Both the position numbers and the translations under genes were made by a program. The notes below the pieces were generated by a model that was not told the origin of the DNA, searched no databases, and saw only the letters and a list, made by a program, of their open reading frames with translations. Below are positions 63,393-64,000 of a DNA stretch of 64,000 nucleotides, piece by piece. How positions within the stretch are numbered: position 1 is the first letter of the stretch; the number at the start of each line of letters is the position of its first letter. Source of the DNA: Streptomyces cellulosae (GTDB lineage: Bacteria > Actinomycetota > Actinomycetes > Streptomycetales > Streptomycetaceae); the NCBI GenBank assembly GCA_014655195.1, contig BNBH01000008.1, positions 62,001 through 126,000 on the forward strand, written 5' to 3'.

Positions 63393-64000
63393 CGGCCGTA
63401 TCGGACGAGCGCGGCACCGTCGAGTTGCGGGAACTGGCCGAGCAGGCGGGCCGGGACCTGGAGGACGCCTCCGCCCTGGAGATCCTCCGGTGGGCGGCCG
63501 ACACGTTCGGCGAGCGCTTCTGCGTGACCTCCTCCATGGAGGACGCGGTGGTCGCCCACCTCGCCTCCCGGGCCTTTCCCGGGGTGGACGTGGTGTTCCT
63601 CGACACCGGCTACCACTTCCCCGAGACCATCGGCACCCGGGACGCCGTGGAGGCCGTGATGGACGTCAACGTCATCACGCTCACCCCCCGGCAGACGGTC
63701 GCCGAGCAGGACGCCGAGTACGGCCCGAAGCTCCACGACCGCGACCCGGACCTGTGCTGCAAGCTGCGTAAGGTGCGGCCGCTGGAGGAGGGCCTGAAGG
63801 ACTATCTGGCCTGGGCGACCGGCCTGCGCCGCGACGAGTCGCCGACCCGGGCGAACACCCCGGTCGTCGGCTGGGACGAGAAGCGGCAGAAGGTCAAGAT
63901 CTCGCCCATCGCCAGGTGGACCCAGGACGACGTGGACGCCTACGTCGCCGAGCACGGCGTCCTCACCAACCCGCTGCTGCAGGACGGCTACGCCTCCGTG
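63389..64000 (+). CDS. cysH: Adenylyl-/phosphoadenylyl-sulfate reductase, C-terminus beyond window
   Basis: Reduces APS (or PAPS) to sulfite with thioredoxin. About 204 residues are visible: CVTSSMEDAVVAHLA (PP-loop-like), VVFLDTGYHFPET, DLCCKLRKVRPLEEGL, and TGLRRDESPTRANTPV with KISPIARWTQDDV. The CC pair marks the 4Fe-4S APS reductase type common in actinomycetes; its second CxxC pair would be past base 64000. GGGAGGGG precedes the ATG. Confidence 0.93.
   Translation, partial: MTAVSDERGTVELRELAEQAGRDLEDASALEILRWAADTFGERFCVTSSMEDAVVAHLASRAFPGVDVVFLDTGYHFPETIGTRDAVEAVMDVNVITLTPRQTVAEQDAEYGPKLHDRDPDLCCKLRKVRPLEEGLKDYLAWATGLRRDESPTRANTPVVGWDEKRQKVKISPIARWTQDDVDAYVAEHGVLTNPLLQDGYASV

Overview
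The window is about 73 percent G+C with strong third-position GC bias, frequent GTG starts and AGGAGG-type ribosome sites. It carries many actinomycete families (PucR, DUF2637, RsbW-like ATPases, MalT-like LuxR regulators, SpoIIE-type phosphatases). The alditol oxidase and the leader-peptide/sulfite reductase/CysH order are typical of Streptomyces, so I read it as ordinary chromosome of a Streptomyces or close relative. I see no rRNA, tRNA, CRISPR array, IS element or phage module.

Layout. 0-7.5 kb: purine catabolism (purine permease cut by the left edge, three-subunit xanthine dehydrogenase, divergent PucR regulator). 7.7-19.4 kb: TPR-like protein, GntR regulator, a FhuF-like iron reductase behind an iron box, a DUF2637 membrane protein, an RsbW-like ATPase, a frame-disrupted secreted protein, a membrane-spanning HTH protein, PoxB, a proline-rich PP2C-like protein and a DUF456 protein. 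19.4-24.4 kb: alkylation repair (Ogt plus Ada/AlkA fusion), two HEAT-repeat proteins (one a MerR regulator) and RsgA with a small ORF in front. 24.6-30.4 kb: Nudix protein, an MFS pump interrupted by an amber codon, a double AsnC regulator, a DUF1772/TetR divergent pair with visible operators, and a frame-disrupted membrane protein. 30.7-38.6 kb: a sigma-like/zinc-finger/CBM2 membrane protein, a radical SAM protein divergent from alditol oxidase, a Tat-exported PHP hydrolase, a TetR gene whose apparent start codon is ATC, and a PEP-mutase-family enzyme. 38.6-49.9 kb: class II amidotransferase, small membrane proteins, DUF2252, a large LuxR regulator, homocysteine methyltransferase, a compact second-type Rho, a frame-disrupted lipoprotein and a 2'-5' RNA ligase-like protein. 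50-61.1 kb: lipoprotein, GAF/SpoIIE phosphatase, esterase, a LacI/NmrA gene relic, a YihY/BrkB membrane protein, an AidB-like dehydrogenase, a GAF regulator, a secreted protein and an acetyltransferase. 61.2-64 kb: assimilatory sulfur operon (Cys-containing leader peptide, hairpin region, sulfite reductase, zinc ribbon, CysH running off the right edge).

Functional groups are purine salvage and breakdown, iron release, alkylation damage response (Ogt, Ada/AlkA, AidB-like) and sulfate assimilation. Several genes put regulatory or sensory domains on membrane anchors.

Four genes carry an apparent single-base lesion and a fifth lacks a normal start codon. Three of the lesions are restored by exactly one added base, so base-level errors in the underlying assembly are as likely as real decay. 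I do not see a coherent new multi-gene system such as a defence island. The most novel-looking items are the compact Rho with its pyrimidine-only leader, the sigma-like/zinc-finger/CBM2 protein, the CX8CX2C radical SAM protein beside AldO, and the leader ORFs in front of rsgA and sir.
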